This document shows positions 25,801 through 34,760 of a stretch of DNA of 64,000 bases, in pieces. The notes below the pieces were generated by a model. It saw only the letters and a program-made list of their open reading frames with translations, made no database searches and was not told where the DNA came from. Source of the DNA: Paracidovorax cattleyae (GTDB lineage Bacteria; Pseudomonadota; Gammaproteobacteria; Burkholderiales; Burkholderiaceae_C); the NCBI RefSeq assembly GCF_900104515.1, contig NZ_FNJL01000019.1:47014-111013 (forward strand). The letters run 5' to 3'. Numbering within the stretch: the first letter of the stretch is position 1; each line of letters starts with the position of its first letter. The position numbers were made by a program, and so were the translations under genes.

Positions 25801-26924
25801 GCAGCAGGGGCCGTAGGGGCCGGTCCCGCCGTGCGGCGGAATCCCCAGCCGTTCGCCGTACCGGCGCCGGCGGCGGACGGCAGGGTGAGCATGGGCGGGC
25901 GCAGCAGGTGGGCGCCATCGTCGTAGCACTGCGCCGGAGCCGGGGCGGGCGCGGGGGAACCGTGCCACGCCATGGGGCGCAGCATCGCGCCGACGGTGGG
26001 CACCGCCGCGGCCAGCGCGGTGGCGTCGTCCTCCCACTGCCGCAGCCAGGACATGCGCAGCAGCTGCCGCACATAGCGGTCCGCGACGGCGGGCTTGCCG
26101 GCCGCACGCGCCAGCTGCGTAATCATCAGCAGCACCTGCGGATCCTTCGCCAGCGGGCCGATCTCGCGCTCGGCCATCTCCAGCGCATCCACGGGCCGGT
26201 TGCCGGACTGCAGGGTGCGCACCGCGGCCATATAGAAGGACTTGGCCTGCTCCGCGTCAGGCGTGGCGCGGCGCGCCAGCAGGTAGAGCTCCGCGGAGCC
26301 CGCGTAGTCCGACTGGCCAAGGGCCTCCTTGGCGGCACGCTCGTAGAGCAGGGCGGCTTCCCGCGGATCGGTGGCCTCCTCGGCCATCCTGCGGGTCATC
26401 GCGGCCCCGAGCACGCGGTCCTGCAGCTCGGCGGCGCGGCGCGTCAGCAGCACGCGGCGCTCCAGCGGCCAGGGTTCGGCGGACAGCGCGCGCAGCTGGC
26501 GCAGCAGGTCCTCGCGCATCGCCTTGCGGTAGGTGGCTTCCCGCTCGGGCGTGCGCTGGTACTCGGCATACGACAGTTCCCAGAGCGCCCACAGCGCGTC
26601 GCGGTGGATCTGAGGGTCGGCGGAGTCCAGCGCAGGCTGCAGCGTGGCGCGCGCATCGCCCATCTGGCCGACGGCGATCTGCCGCTGCGCCAGCAGCAGC
26701 CGCAGGCGCGGGTTGTCCGGGTCGCTGCGCAGCAGGTTGTGCAGATAGGCGACCGAGAGCGCGGAGTTCTCGGTCTCGGCCAGCCGGCGTTCCAGATCCT
26801 GCCGCGGGTAGAGCAGCCACAGGCCGCCGCCCACCATGCCGGCGAGCAGCGTGATCAGCCAGGGCGGCGCCAGTACGGGCCGCTCAGCGGGCTGGGCACT
26901 GGAGCTGGATTTGCGCAGCAGCAT
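22881..26924 (-). CDS. pelB: PelB, outer-membrane porin with TPR scaffold
   Basis: 1347 residues. It has one N-terminal membrane anchor (WLITLLAGMVGGGLWLLY), a very long TPR-like helical region (about 50-900, interrupted near residues 330-400 by an Ala/Pro-rich low-complexity linker), and a C-terminal beta barrel of about 400 residues ending in Phe (SYRLHF), as outer-membrane proteins do. PelB exports Pel, and its TPR part binds PelA. The length is somewhat greater than P. aeruginosa PelB (about 1190), mostly because of the linker. It overlaps pelA by 41 bases. Confidence 0.95.
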   Translation of the reverse strand: MLLRKSSSSAQPAERPVLAPPWLITLLAGMVGGGLWLLYPRQDLERRLAETENSALSVAYLHNLLRSDPDNPRLRLLLAQRQIAVGQMGDARATLQPALDSADPQIHRDALWALWELSYAEYQRTPEREATYRKAMREDLLRQLRALSAEPWPLERRVLLTRRAAELQDRVLGAAMTRRMAEEATDPREAALLYERAAKEALGQSDYAGSAELYLLARRATPDAEQAKSFYMAAVRTLQSGNRPVDALEMAEREIGPLAKDPQVLLMITQLARAAGKPAVADRYVRQLLRMSWLRQWEDDATALAAAVPTVGAMLRPMAWHGSPAPAPAPAQCYDDGAHLLRPPMLTLPSAAGAGTANGWGFRRTAGPAPTAPAAPAAPAASAPAPAPAVAAPPVPIPAHLLPYDEKIYGIAFEVFLENRKLDDAWLIAHAAVQAQPDDLAWRERLAQVSEWSQRPGVALQNWLVVAQRTQKEAAWQAVLRIAPGQFDDTALVQAIRFQLRQRADDFGLIRQLVATYERIGEPQPAIDYLRQHGKIPEAVELLAQLAERAGQPTLALETWRRLLADPKQLTPERAMRAAVLALTHDRPDEGLGWLEAAQQRQAPSEAAAMDFWRLTGQLAESRQRQALAVQAYRALVGAKDHDRSDYDALIRLLMADQPLEAAKVSALAWEKFGDPRYLVDALSVYSSRNQWDAMRPLMRKLEAGSQETQQAVAALREIPEFLRLAGGYYQAQGDLARARRYYEDGLRASPDSSEMRQALIWLFIDSNDAVALRTLLTTQERSWARDEDVHDALAAAYQALSLPQVALERYLTPRVAQHQDDFLWLMNYADALDQNQQTDRSWRLRRELLSREWRAARQAGGEPGKRLTPQQARARWLTEEGLDTTRRVARARLMLTQRPGDPALDVLRELLRMDTDDRNRMSNAAAETAIGWLQDAGEYTAERGYLWQQYARARGTRTNRPLWAEITVALAEDDKAATGQLLEGFDERLPRYDRVNAARAVDDVRLAQTAAFDAQGEQREDEPLQLQLTETLLAFSDHAGGYGKIQQLGGLDEDEAGSRFHIAFNPRMALDLEFASIRRRSTDPLVVVNPPDESVFDARLHWRHPDGETTLRAGRRVSFQAYTPVQIEHEQRIDNRLSLRMELGFQLPSQESLALRIAGMKRRAGASLRYQASRLDRFVLEYADERYRLQTGAGLGSGRHTTLSYIHTYRQEAPLLEFGAFWSRHDFSRTDIFSLAPRDREFQRYLLPGIVPGPDYFLPDSFTYYGLQVSTNMRYEEEYSRTLRPYASASRTWHSRLGPGYEVRLGMAGSVLGGDHLGLTWGLSKSGLQLQQGLNRNLVFSYRLHF

Positions 26925-29742
26925 GGGTCAGTCGGTAGGCGAGGACGTCGGTGCCGGCCGTGGCGGCCTGGCGTTCCGGGGCGATGGCGCGCTGGTCGGC
27001 GCGCACCTGGCAGCCGCGCGCGTTCGCGAGGCTGAAAGCGAGGGGGGCATGGCCCGTGAGCCGGAAATCGGTGCGCGTGCCGTCGGCCGCCACGCTCCAG
27101 TCCGCGATCCGGGCATTGGCTTCGAGCAGGTAGGGCGCCGGCCGTGCCGCCGTGGCCCCTGAGGCCGGCTCCGTGGTGTTGCCCGATATGCCGGAGGCCT
27201 GGTCCGTGCGCAGCCAGGCCGATCCGCCCGTGAGGTGCACGTAGAGGCCTTCGCTGCCGTCCCGGTAGCCCGCCACGCCCTGGCTCGCGGCCAGCTGCGG
27301 CGTGCCGAGCGCGCCGGGCAGGCGCAGCGTGCGCAGCTCGCCGTCGCCACGCACGCGCCAGCCGCCGCCGTCGCGCGCGATGGCGACGGTGTGGAAGTCG
27401 CGCACCTTGCGGATGTACTCCGAGGCGAACACCGGGTGCAGCGGCTGCGCCATGGCCCAGTCGTACACCTTGCGCAGCGCGTTCAGTCCCGCGCGCTTGC
27501 TGGCGGAATACACGTGGTAGTAGATGTCCACCGGCTTGATGCGCCGGGGCTTCCCGGTCATCTCGAAGCTCTGGATCACCTGCTCGAAGCCGTAGTAGGG
27601 ACCCTTCCAGAGATTGGTGTAGATGTTCTCGTTGGTGATGGGCGCGTACACCTGCAGGTAGCCGTTCTTCTGGATGCCGAAGGCGCCGACGGCCGTGAGC
27701 GACGGATTGGTGCGCGTGATCGAGGTGTCGCCGCCGTTCATGTTCAGCAGGCCCGCGCCTTCGGTGATCTCCAGCGCCTCCGCGTTGGGCGCCGTGTCGC
27801 CCGACCACAGCAGGATTTTCACGCGCTTGTCGGGCGGAGCGAGCCGGCTGTTGATGTAGTCGGTGGAGCCCACGATCTCGCGCCGCAGGTCCATCGTGTA
27901 GCCCGGCACGTCCAGGCTCATGGCCGCTTCCGAGTTGTCGCTGAAGAGGCCGTGGCGCACGCTGCGGTCCCAGAGGAACGGGTGCGAATAGGTGTGGCTG
28001 GCGATCTCCACGTGCGGCAGCCGGAACATGCGCCGCGCGATGTCCTCCATCTCCGCGCTGGTGTCGGGGTGCAGCCCGTGGGGCGCGACCTCTGCCTCGA
28101 TGACGGACATGGTCTGCGGCACCTGGGTGTACTTCTCGAAGATCTCCTTGAGCAGCACGCCGCCCGCGTTGGGGCTGCCCGCCAGTTCCGCGCGCGAGGG
28201 GAAGCCGTCGCCGTCCACGTGCGAGAACAGCAGGCGCCGGCCGTTCTCGGTGGTGACGTCCGGCACGGGCACCGGCTGCAGCCGCAACGCCTGCGCGAGG
28301 AAGGCGAAGGGATCGACCATCCAGCGGGCATAGTCGGTGCCGGGCACTTCCGTCACCACGAAGGGATCGATGACGAAGCCGCCCCACGGCAGGATGGCGC
28401 CGCCCAGGTACGAGCCGCCGCGCGCGTCGCGGTGCTCGATCAGCGCGCGCGCAGGCTGCCGGGCGGGGGCGCCGTTGCGCATCACCCATTCGAAGCGCGA
28501 ACCGCTGGAAGGCTGCACGGCCAGCTCGAAGCCCATCATCGGGTCCTGCACGGCCACCTGCTGCTCGCCGCGCGGCGGGCTCGCGTTGCCCTTGATGCCC
28601 AGCGCCTCGTTGAACTGCCGGTCCAGCGCGAAGCCGAAGTTGCCCATCACGGCGAGCGGCATGCGCTCGCCGAGCCGCGCGGACAGCCACTGGCTCACGG
28701 TGCGCACCCGGCCTTCGGGCAGGTAGCCCGAGAACCAGGTGACGATGCCCGCGTAGCGGTCCTGCAGGACACCCTCGGGCAGCGGGTTGCGCACGTCCGC
28801 ATAGTCCACCACGTAGCCCATGTGGTTGAGCGGCATCTGCAGGAAGCGGTGGGGCGACGAATAGTTGAGCGAGAGCGATTCGCCGCCGTAATAGACGACC
28901 AGCACCCGGCGCGGCACCAGCTCGACGCTGCCCACGCCCACGGTGCGCACCTGCCCGTCGGTCACCCAGGGGATGAAGCCCAGCGCCTTGATGCGCTCGG
29001 CCGTGGCGCGCGAGAGTTCCCTGTCGGCCGGCGGCACATAGTCGATGGCCAGCACCGGCAGGCCGTCGCGCTCATGGATGGTGCGCAACTGCCCCAGCAG
29101 CCATTCCCGGTCGGTGGCCTTCACTTCCTCGTAGCGGCGCGTATTGGCGTTCCACCCCTGGAAGAGCGACTCGGCGGCGACCATCTGCACCTTGTCCTTC
29201 ACCCGGGGCACGATCTCGAAGCCCCGGTTCAGGATCAGCTGGACACCGGGAAAGCGCTGGTGCAGCGCCTCGATCACCCGCACCAGGCCCTGCTGCTGCG
29301 CCGCTTCGTCGAACTGCTTTGCCAGGCGGTAGGAGTCCAGCGTGTCGAGGAAGAAGCCCCGGTAGCCTTTCTCCCACAGGGGGGCGACCACGCGCGTGGC
29401 GAAGAACTCGGGCCACTCGGCGGGCGTCTGGTCAATCACCTCGGAGTTCCAGGCGCCGTTGCGGGCCATCTTCCAGGCATCGGGAATGTCGCGGAAGTAC
29501 GCGCGCGAGGACTGCACCTCGGCCACGGAGACATAGGCGTAGAGGGAACTGCCCGTCTTCGCGAAAGACTGCGGGTCGTAGCCGTGGTCCGGCTCGACCA
29601 CGACGATGTCGAACACCTTGAGCTCCGACAGCGGTGCCGACGGGCCGTAATGCAGCGCCACCGCCGGCGAAGCGGCCCAGGCCACTGCCGCGGAAAGTTG
29701 CGCGATCAAGCAGAAAAACAACAGTCTCAGGCGTCTGGACAC
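26884..29742 (-). CDS. pelA: PelA, periplasmic Pel hydrolase/deacetylase
   Basis: 952 residues with a signal peptide (cleavage near AWAA). The N-terminal TIM-barrel hydrolase domain (about 25-290) contains GYRGFFLDTLDSY and MVAAESLF with the acidic residues expected for GH166. A central Rossmann-like region follows. The deacetylase domain has HVDGDG (Asp510, Asp512) and HTYSH (His583, His587), which match the metal and catalytic residues of PelA (CE18). PelA partly deacetylates Pel and can cleave it. The start is GTG 29742; the ribosome site is weak. It is the first gene of the pel operon. Confidence 0.95.
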   Translation of the reverse strand: MSRRLRLLFFCLIAQLSAAVAWAASPAVALHYGPSAPLSELKVFDIVVVEPDHGYDPQSFAKTGSSLYAYVSVAEVQSSRAYFRDIPDAWKMARNGAWNSEVIDQTPAEWPEFFATRVVAPLWEKGYRGFFLDTLDSYRLAKQFDEAAQQQGLVRVIEALHQRFPGVQLILNRGFEIVPRVKDKVQMVAAESLFQGWNANTRRYEEVKATDREWLLGQLRTIHERDGLPVLAIDYVPPADRELSRATAERIKALGFIPWVTDGQVRTVGVGSVELVPRRVLVVYYGGESLSLNYSSPHRFLQMPLNHMGYVVDYADVRNPLPEGVLQDRYAGIVTWFSGYLPEGRVRTVSQWLSARLGERMPLAVMGNFGFALDRQFNEALGIKGNASPPRGEQQVAVQDPMMGFELAVQPSSGSRFEWVMRNGAPARQPARALIEHRDARGGSYLGGAILPWGGFVIDPFVVTEVPGTDYARWMVDPFAFLAQALRLQPVPVPDVTTENGRRLLFSHVDGDGFPSRAELAGSPNAGGVLLKEIFEKYTQVPQTMSVIEAEVAPHGLHPDTSAEMEDIARRMFRLPHVEIASHTYSHPFLWDRSVRHGLFSDNSEAAMSLDVPGYTMDLRREIVGSTDYINSRLAPPDKRVKILLWSGDTAPNAEALEITEGAGLLNMNGGDTSITRTNPSLTAVGAFGIQKNGYLQVYAPITNENIYTNLWKGPYYGFEQVIQSFEMTGKPRRIKPVDIYYHVYSASKRAGLNALRKVYDWAMAQPLHPVFASEYIRKVRDFHTVAIARDGGGWRVRGDGELRTLRLPGALGTPQLAASQGVAGYRDGSEGLYVHLTGGSAWLRTDQASGISGNTTEPASGATAARPAPYLLEANARIADWSVAADGTRTDFRLTGHAPLAFSLANARGCQVRADQRAIAPERQAATAGTDVLAYRLTHAAAQIQLQCPAR

Positions 29743-30069
29743 GGCGCGTTGGTCTTATGAAGTGAAAAAACGTCTAAGGGTTTGCCCGCGATCCGCGGGG
29801 CCCGCCGGAGCGCCTGCCTGCCCGGTGGGGCGGGGCCACTCCCTCCTATGGAGTGCATCGTGGCCCAACCGGGCCGCTGTGGTTAAACCCATAGAAAAAA
29901 ACAATTCATTGTATTGTTTCAATTATTATCAATTCTCCTGCGCTCTTTGCTGCTTTCAGCAAATTCCCTTTCCAGAGGGCTCCGGCACTTGCACGCCGGC
30001 TGCATTCCAGGGTTGGCCTTCGGGTGTTACGCAGGCCAGAATAGGGCGGATTCAACGGGAGGACAGCGC
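29743..30069. promoter_or_regulatory. Divergent pelA/galE promoter region with an AT-rich operator-like repeat
   Basis: This 327-base region has no gene. It contains a markedly AT-rich stretch (about 29880-29940) in an otherwise GC-rich neighbourhood. Within it AAACAAT at 29899-29905 and its exact reverse complement ATTGTTT at 29913-29919 flank a 7-base spacer. A second short inverted repeat, CACTCC/GGAGTG, lies near 29840-29860. These could be sites for a regulator of Pel, but no known consensus is claimed. GGGAGGACAG before GTG 30070 is the galE ribosome site. Confidence 0.5.
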
Positions 30070-31089
30070 GTGATACTTGTGACGGGCGGAGCCGGATTCA
30101 TCGGCTCGCATACCTGCGTGGCACTGGCCGAGGCCGGGCTGCCATTCCTCATCCTGGACAACTTCTGCAACAGCCGCCGCTCGGTGCTGGAACGCATGGG
30201 CCGCATCACCGGCCGCGTGCCCGACCTGGTCGAGGGCGACGTGCGGGACGAAGGCCTGCTTGCGCGGATCTTCGCGGAGCATCCCATCGGTGCGGTGATC
30301 CATTTCGCCGCGCTCAAGTCGGTGGGCGAATCGGTGCGCGAGCCGCTGTCGTACTACGACAACAACGTGGCCGGCACGGTGGCGTTGCTGCGCGCCATGC
30401 GCAAGGCGGACGTCCGCACCCTGGTGTTCTCCTCGTCCGCGACGGTGTACGGCGAGCCGGCCTCCCTGCCCATCCGCGAGGATTTCCCCCTCTCGGCCAC
30501 CAACCCCTACGGCCAGAGCAAGCTCATGATGGAGCAGGTGCTGGCGGACGTGGACGCCTCCGAGCCGGGCCGCTGGCGCATCGCCCGGCTGCGCTACTTC
30601 AACCCCGTGGGCGCGCACGAGAGCGGGCTCATCGGCGAAGACCCGCAGGACGTTCCCAACAACCTGCTGCCCTACGTGGCCCAGGTGGCCGTGGGGCTGC
30701 GCGAGCGCCTGAGCGTCTATGGCGGCGACTACCCCACGCCGGACGGCACGGGCGTGCGCGACTACATCCACGTGTGCGACCTGGCCGACGGCCACGTCGC
30801 GGCGCTGCGCCACCTGCGCGCGCACCCCGGCCTGCTCACGGTGAACCTGGGCACGGGTCGGCCCGTGTCGGTGCTGGAGATGGTGCGCGGCTTCGAGGCC
30901 GCGAGCGGCCGGCCGGTGCCCTGCCAGGTGGTGGCGCGGCGGCCCGGTGACGTGGCCGCCTGCTGGGCCGACCCGGGGCTGGCCGAACGGCTGCTGGGCT
31001 GGAAGGCGCGCCTCGGCCTGGACCGGATGTGCGCCGATGCCTGGCGCTGGCAGGACGGCGTGGCCCGCAGTCTCCTGCAGGCCGGCTGA
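30070..31089 (+). CDS. galE: UDP-hexose 4-epimerase (GalE/PelX type)
   Basis: 339-residue short-chain-type epimerase. NAD site GGAGFIG (6-12); catalytic Ser123 (SSSATVYG), Tyr147 and Lys151 (YGQSK). The residue aligned with Tyr299 of E. coli GalE is Cys298 (GDVAACWADP). A Tyr-to-Cys change there is known to let GalE accept UDP-GlcNAc/UDP-GalNAc, and human GALE also has Cys. It is divergent from pelA, so it may make UDP-GalNAc for PelF, the role PelX has in Pseudomonas. GTG 30070 is chosen for the ribosome site GGGAGGACAG and because MILVTGGAGFIG then starts the protein. Confidence 0.9.
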   Translation: MILVTGGAGFIGSHTCVALAEAGLPFLILDNFCNSRRSVLERMGRITGRVPDLVEGDVRDEGLLARIFAEHPIGAVIHFAALKSVGESVREPLSYYDNNVAGTVALLRAMRKADVRTLVFSSSATVYGEPASLPIREDFPLSATNPYGQSKLMMEQVLADVDASEPGRWRIARLRYFNPVGAHESGLIGEDPQDVPNNLLPYVAQVAVGLRERLSVYGGDYPTPDGTGVRDYIHVCDLADGHVAALRHLRAHPGLLTVNLGTGRPVSVLEMVRGFEAASGRPVPCQVVARRPGDVAACWADPGLAERLLGWKARLGLDRMCADAWRWQDGVARSLLQAG

Positions 31090-31095
31090 AAAAGG

Positions 31096-32415
31096 TCAGG
31101 CCGCCGTGGCGGTGCCCGGGGCGCCTGCGGGGGCGTCGTCGGGCTGGGTGTCCAGCGTGGCGGCGTGCACGGCCGCATCCTCTTCCGACAGCAGTGCGTC
31201 TTCCCACTTCGCCACGACCGCGGCGGCGATGGAGTTGCCCACGGCATTGGTCGCCGAGCGGCCCATGTCCAGGAAGGTGTCCACGCCCAGGATCAGCAGC
31301 AGGCCGGCCTCGGGGATGTGGAACTGGTTCAGCGTGGCGGCGATCACCACCAGCGAGGCGCGCGGCACGCCGGCCATGCCCTTGGAGGTGAGCATCAGGA
31401 TCAGCAGCATGGTGATCTGCGTCTCGATCGGCAGGTGGATGCCGTAGGCCTGGGCGATGAACAGCGTGGCGAACGTGCAGTAGATCATCGAGCCGTCGAG
31501 GTTGAACGAGTAGCCCAGCGGCATCACGAAGCTGGACACCCGGCGCTTCACGCCGAAGCGGTCGAGCGCGTCCAGCAGCTTGGGGTAGGCGGCCTCGGAG
31601 CTTGCCGTGGCGAACGACAGCAGGAAGGCTTCGCGGATGTTGCGCAGCAGCTTGAACACCCGGCCGCGCAGCGCGATGAAGCCCGCGGTGATCAGCAGGG
31701 TCCAGAGCAGCACCAGGCCCAGGTAGAACTGGCCCATGAACACCGCGAACTTGAGCAGGATGCCCAGGCCGTTCACCGCCACCGTGGCGGCCATGGCGGC
31801 GAACACCGCCACGGGCGCGAAGCGCATCACGTAGCCGGTGATCTTGAGCATGGCGTGGGACAGTTCCTCCACGCAGCGCACCAGCGTGCGGGCCTTGTCG
31901 CCCAGGCTGGCGAGCGCGACGCCGAAGAACATCGAGAACACCACGATCTGCAGGATCTCGTTGTTGGCCATGGCCTCCGCGAACGACTTGGGCACGAGGT
32001 GGTTCACGAACTCCTTGAGCGTGAACTTGCCCGTGGCCAGCTGCGTCGCCTGGTGGGTGTCCGGCAGCGGCAGGCCGAGGTTGGCGCCGGGCTGGAGCAC
32101 GTTGGCCAGGACCAGACCCAGGGCCAGCGAGACCAGCGAGGCCGTCAGGAACCACGCCATGGCCTTGAGGAACACGCGGCCCACGGCGGCGGCGTCACCC
32201 ATGTGGGCGATGCCCACCACCAGCGTGGAGAAGACCAGCGGCGCGATCAGCATCTTGATCAGCCGCAGGAAGATGTCCGAGAGGATCGATACGTAACCGG
32301 CGACCGCCGCCTTGTCCGCGACGTGCGTGTTGATCAGGTATCCCGCGAGGATGCCGATGATCATCGCGATCAGGATGCTGACCGTTGGGGGAAGCTTTCT
32401 TTTGTTCTCTGGCAT
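31096..32415 (-). CDS. Dicarboxylate/amino acid:cation symporter (DctA/GltP family)
   Basis: 439 residues with eight or more membrane segments and two re-entrant loops. Signatures: SFATASSEAAYPKLLDAL (serine-rich HP1), SSFVMPLGYSFNLDGSMIYCTFATLFIAQ, and GVDTFLDMGRSATNAVGNSIAA. It imports C4-dicarboxylates or glutamate/aspartate with Na+ or H+. The motif details look closer to the GltP/GltT branch than to classical DctA, so I give no symbol. ATG 32415 gives MPENKRKLPPTVS. It converges on galE, with only 6 bases between the stop codons. Confidence 0.88.
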   Translation of the reverse strand: MPENKRKLPPTVSILIAMIIGILAGYLINTHVADKAAVAGYVSILSDIFLRLIKMLIAPLVFSTLVVGIAHMGDAAAVGRVFLKAMAWFLTASLVSLALGLVLANVLQPGANLGLPLPDTHQATQLATGKFTLKEFVNHLVPKSFAEAMANNEILQIVVFSMFFGVALASLGDKARTLVRCVEELSHAMLKITGYVMRFAPVAVFAAMAATVAVNGLGILLKFAVFMGQFYLGLVLLWTLLITAGFIALRGRVFKLLRNIREAFLLSFATASSEAAYPKLLDALDRFGVKRRVSSFVMPLGYSFNLDGSMIYCTFATLFIAQAYGIHLPIETQITMLLILMLTSKGMAGVPRASLVVIAATLNQFHIPEAGLLLILGVDTFLDMGRSATNAVGNSIAAAVVAKWEDALLSEEDAAVHAATLDTQPDDAPAGAPGTATAA

Positions 32416-32567
32416 GGTGCAAGGCAGAAATGAGCGATGGATCCCCCGGCGCTCTCCTTGCGCCGTTGGCGGGGTGGCGCATTGTCGTTCAATACGCGGT
32501 GCGTACCCGGGCCGCAAACCGCCCGCCATGCGGCTGCGCAAAGGCCGTCACTCCTACAATCCGAAAT

Positions 32568-33431
32568 ATGACAGCCACCGCTTTGGCCGCGTCCCCGGCC
32601 CCCGTCCCGCCGTTTCCGGATCTGCCCGCCGTCCGGCTGCACAGCCCCCGGTCGGGCGCCGCCACCGTGGCTTTCCAGGGGGCGCAGGTGCTTTCCTGGA
32701 CCACCGCGGACGGCGTCGAGCGGCTTTTTCTGAGCCCCCGGTCGGCCCATGACGGGCACACGGCGATCCGCGGCGGCGTGCCGGTCTGCTGCCCCCAGTT
32801 CAACCAGCGCGGGGCTTTGCCCAAGCATGGCTTCATGCGAAATTTGCCTTGGAAATTGGTATCCGAGTCGTCAAACGGTCACGTGACGGGTGCCGTGATG
32901 GCGCTCGAGGGCGACGAGGCCACCCGCGCGCTCTGGCCCCATGCCTTCCAGGCCCTGCTGGGCGTGGAGCTGTCCGAAGACGCGCTGCGCGTGTCGCTCA
33001 CCCTTCGCAACACCGGCGATGCGCCCTGGTCCTTCACCGGCGCATTGCATACCTACCTGCGGGTGGCGGACATCGCCCGGGCGCAGGTGGACGGGCTCGG
33101 GGGCTGCGCCCGCTGGGATGCCGTGGCCGACCGGCGCGGCGTGCAGGAGGGCGCGGTGCGCTTCGACGGCGAATACGACAGCGTGTTCGACGCCCCCGGC
33201 GCGCCGCTGCGCGTGGAGACGGGGCAGGGCGTGCTGGCGGTCACCCAGGGCGGCTGGGCCGAGAATGTCGTCTGGAACCCCGGCGCGGAGCGCTGCGCGG
33301 CGCTGCCGGACATGCCCGGGGACGGCTTCCGGCACATGCTGTGCGTGGAGGCCGCCTGCGTGCACCGGCCCGTCGAAGTCGCACCGGGCGCCGAATGGAC
33401 CGGCTGGCAGCGGCTCGAAGTGCTGCGCTGA
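32568..33431 (+). CDS. D-hexose-6-phosphate mutarotase (YeaD-like)
   Basis: 287 residues, aldose-1-epimerase superfamily. The family pattern is visible: [48 protein letters not shown], then [10 protein letters not shown] and [26 protein letters not shown] with the conserved His and Glu. It interconverts the anomers of hexose 6-phosphates. It is divergent from the symporter and upstream of hisF, and nothing ties it to histidine. Confidence 0.85.
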   Translation: MTATALAASPAPVPPFPDLPAVRLHSPRSGAATVAFQGAQVLSWTTADGVERLFLSPRSAHDGHTAIRGGVPVCCPQFNQRGALPKHGFMRNLPWKLVSESSNGHVTGAVMALEGDEATRALWPHAFQALLGVELSEDALRVSLTLRNTGDAPWSFTGALHTYLRVADIARAQVDGLGGCARWDAVADRRGVQEGAVRFDGEYDSVFDAPGAPLRVETGQGVLAVTQGGWAENVVWNPGAERCAALPDMPGDGFRHMLCVEAACVHRPVEVAPGAEWTGWQRLEVLR

Positions 33432-33453
33432 CGGCGTTGCCCAGGGGCTCCCA

Positions 33454-33489
33454 TTTCTTCCTTTCGCTTTCTTCTTTTCTTTCTCTCTT
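33454..33489 (+). repeat. Polypyrimidine tract in the hisF leader
   Basis: 36 bases with a single purine (G33466), immediately upstream of hisF. A similar but longer tract occurs before the MHS transporter gene at about 45363-45421, and shorter ones precede hisA and tatB. Function unknown. Confidence 0.4.
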
Positions 33490-33502
33490 GCAGGATCCGC
33501 CC

Positions 33503-34303
33503 ATGCTGGCCAAACGCATCATTCCCTGTCTGGACGTCACCGGAGGCCGCGTCGTGAAGGGCGTGAACTTCCTGGAGCTGCGCGATGCCGGCGACCCGGT
33601 GGAGATCGCCGCGCGCTACAACGGCCAGGGGGCGGACGAGCTCACCTTCCTGGACATCACCGCCACCAGCGACGGGCGCGACCTGATCCTGCCCATCATC
33701 GAGGCCGTGGCCAGCCAGGTGTTCATTCCCCTCACGGTGGGCGGCGGCGTGCGCACCGTGGAAGACGTGCGGCGCCTGCTGAACGCGGGCGCGGACAAGA
33801 CCAGCTTCAATTCCGCCGCCATCGCCAACCCCGAGGTGATCGATGCCGCCTCCGCGAAATACGGCGCGCAGTGCATCGTGGTGGCCATCGACGCCAAGCG
33901 CCGCACCCCGGAGGAGGCCGCGCGCCCCGGCCCGGACGGCGCGCCCCGCGGCGAAGGCTGGGACGTGTACAGCCACGGCGGGCGCAAGAACACCGGCCTG
34001 GACGCCGTGCAGTGGGCCGCCGAGATGGCGCGCCGCGGCGCGGGCGAGATCCTGCTCACCAGCATGGACCGGGACGGCACCAAGTCCGGCTTCGACCTGG
34101 CCCTGACCCGCGCCGTGAGCGACGCGGTGAGCGTGCCGGTGATCGCCTCGGGCGGCGTGGGCAGCCTCGACGACCTGGCCGACGGCGTGCAGCAGGGCGG
34201 GGCGGACGCGGTCCTGGCCGCCAGCATCTTCCATTACGGTGAATACACCGTTGCGCAGGCCAAGGAGCGCATGGCCGCGCGGGGCATTCCCGTGCGGCTC
34301 TAG
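33503..34303 (+). CDS. hisF: Imidazole glycerol phosphate synthase, cyclase subunit
   Basis: 266-residue TIM barrel. The catalytic Asp near residue 11 lies in [19 protein letters not shown], and the second in [14 protein letters not shown]. Phosphate loops GGGVR and GGVGS are present. It forms IGP synthase with HisH. ATG 33503 is the standard start. It is the first gene of the hisF-hisI-hisE block, which lies about 19 kb from hisA. Confidence 0.97.
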   Translation: MLAKRIIPCLDVTGGRVVKGVNFLELRDAGDPVEIAARYNGQGADELTFLDITATSDGRDLILPIIEAVASQVFIPLTVGGGVRTVEDVRRLLNAGADKTSFNSAAIANPEVIDAASAKYGAQCIVVAIDAKRRTPEEAARPGPDGAPRGEGWDVYSHGGRKNTGLDAVQWAAEMARRGAGEILLTSMDRDGTKSGFDLALTRAVSDAVSVPVIASGGVGSLDDLADGVQQGGADAVLAASIFHYGEYTVAQAKERMAARGIPVRL

Positions 34304-34365
34304 GGGCATGGCCCGGTGGGCATGGTTTCATGCTGCAGTGCAACAAAAAAGCGGAGAATGGGGCG

Positions 34366-34755
34366 ATGAACTGGCTCGATGAAGTGAAATGGGATGCGCA
34401 GGGCCTCGTGCCCGTGATCGCGCAGGAAGCGGCCACGGGCGACGTGCTCATGTTCGCCTGGATGAACCGCGAGGCGCTGGCCAAGACGGCCGAACTGGGC
34501 CGGGCGGTGTATTTCAGCCGCTCGCGCGGCAGGCTGTGGTTCAAGGGCGAGGAATCCGGCCACGTGCAGACCGTGCACGAGATCCGGCTCGATTGCGACA
34601 ACGACGTGGTGCTGCTCAAGGTGACCCAACTGGGCCACGAGCCCGGCATCGCCTGCCACACCGGCCGGCACAGCTGCTTCTTCAGCGTGCTCAAGGACGG
34701 CGCCTGGCAGGCCGTCGATCCGGTCTTGAAAGACCCCGAGTCCATCTACAAGTGA
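34366..34755 (+). CDS. hisI: Phosphoribosyl-AMP cyclohydrolase
   Basis: 129 residues, monofunctional HisI. Zinc ligands and core: [21 protein letters not shown] and [14 protein letters not shown] 34366 ([13 protein letters not shown]) is preferred to an upstream ATG at 34330 because GGAG lies upstream and homologues begin this way. hisE is separate and follows after 5 bases, unlike the fused HisIE of enterobacteria. Confidence 0.95.
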   Translation: MNWLDEVKWDAQGLVPVIAQEAATGDVLMFAWMNREALAKTAELGRAVYFSRSRGRLWFKGEESGHVQTVHEIRLDCDNDVVLLKVTQLGHEPGIACHTGRHSCFFSVLKDGAWQAVDPVLKDPESIYK

Positions 34756-34760
34756 CAGCG

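Noticed and set aside
22656..27035. 1459-codon + strand open frame opposite pelB
   Set aside because: Length is due to high GC; no domain, and it covers pelC and pelB, which are firmly identified.
26951..29760. Open frame of about 840 codons on the + strand opposite pelA
   Set aside because: pelA on the other strand has clear hydrolase and deacetylase motifs; the opposing frame is His/Val/Arg-rich shadow sequence without motifs.
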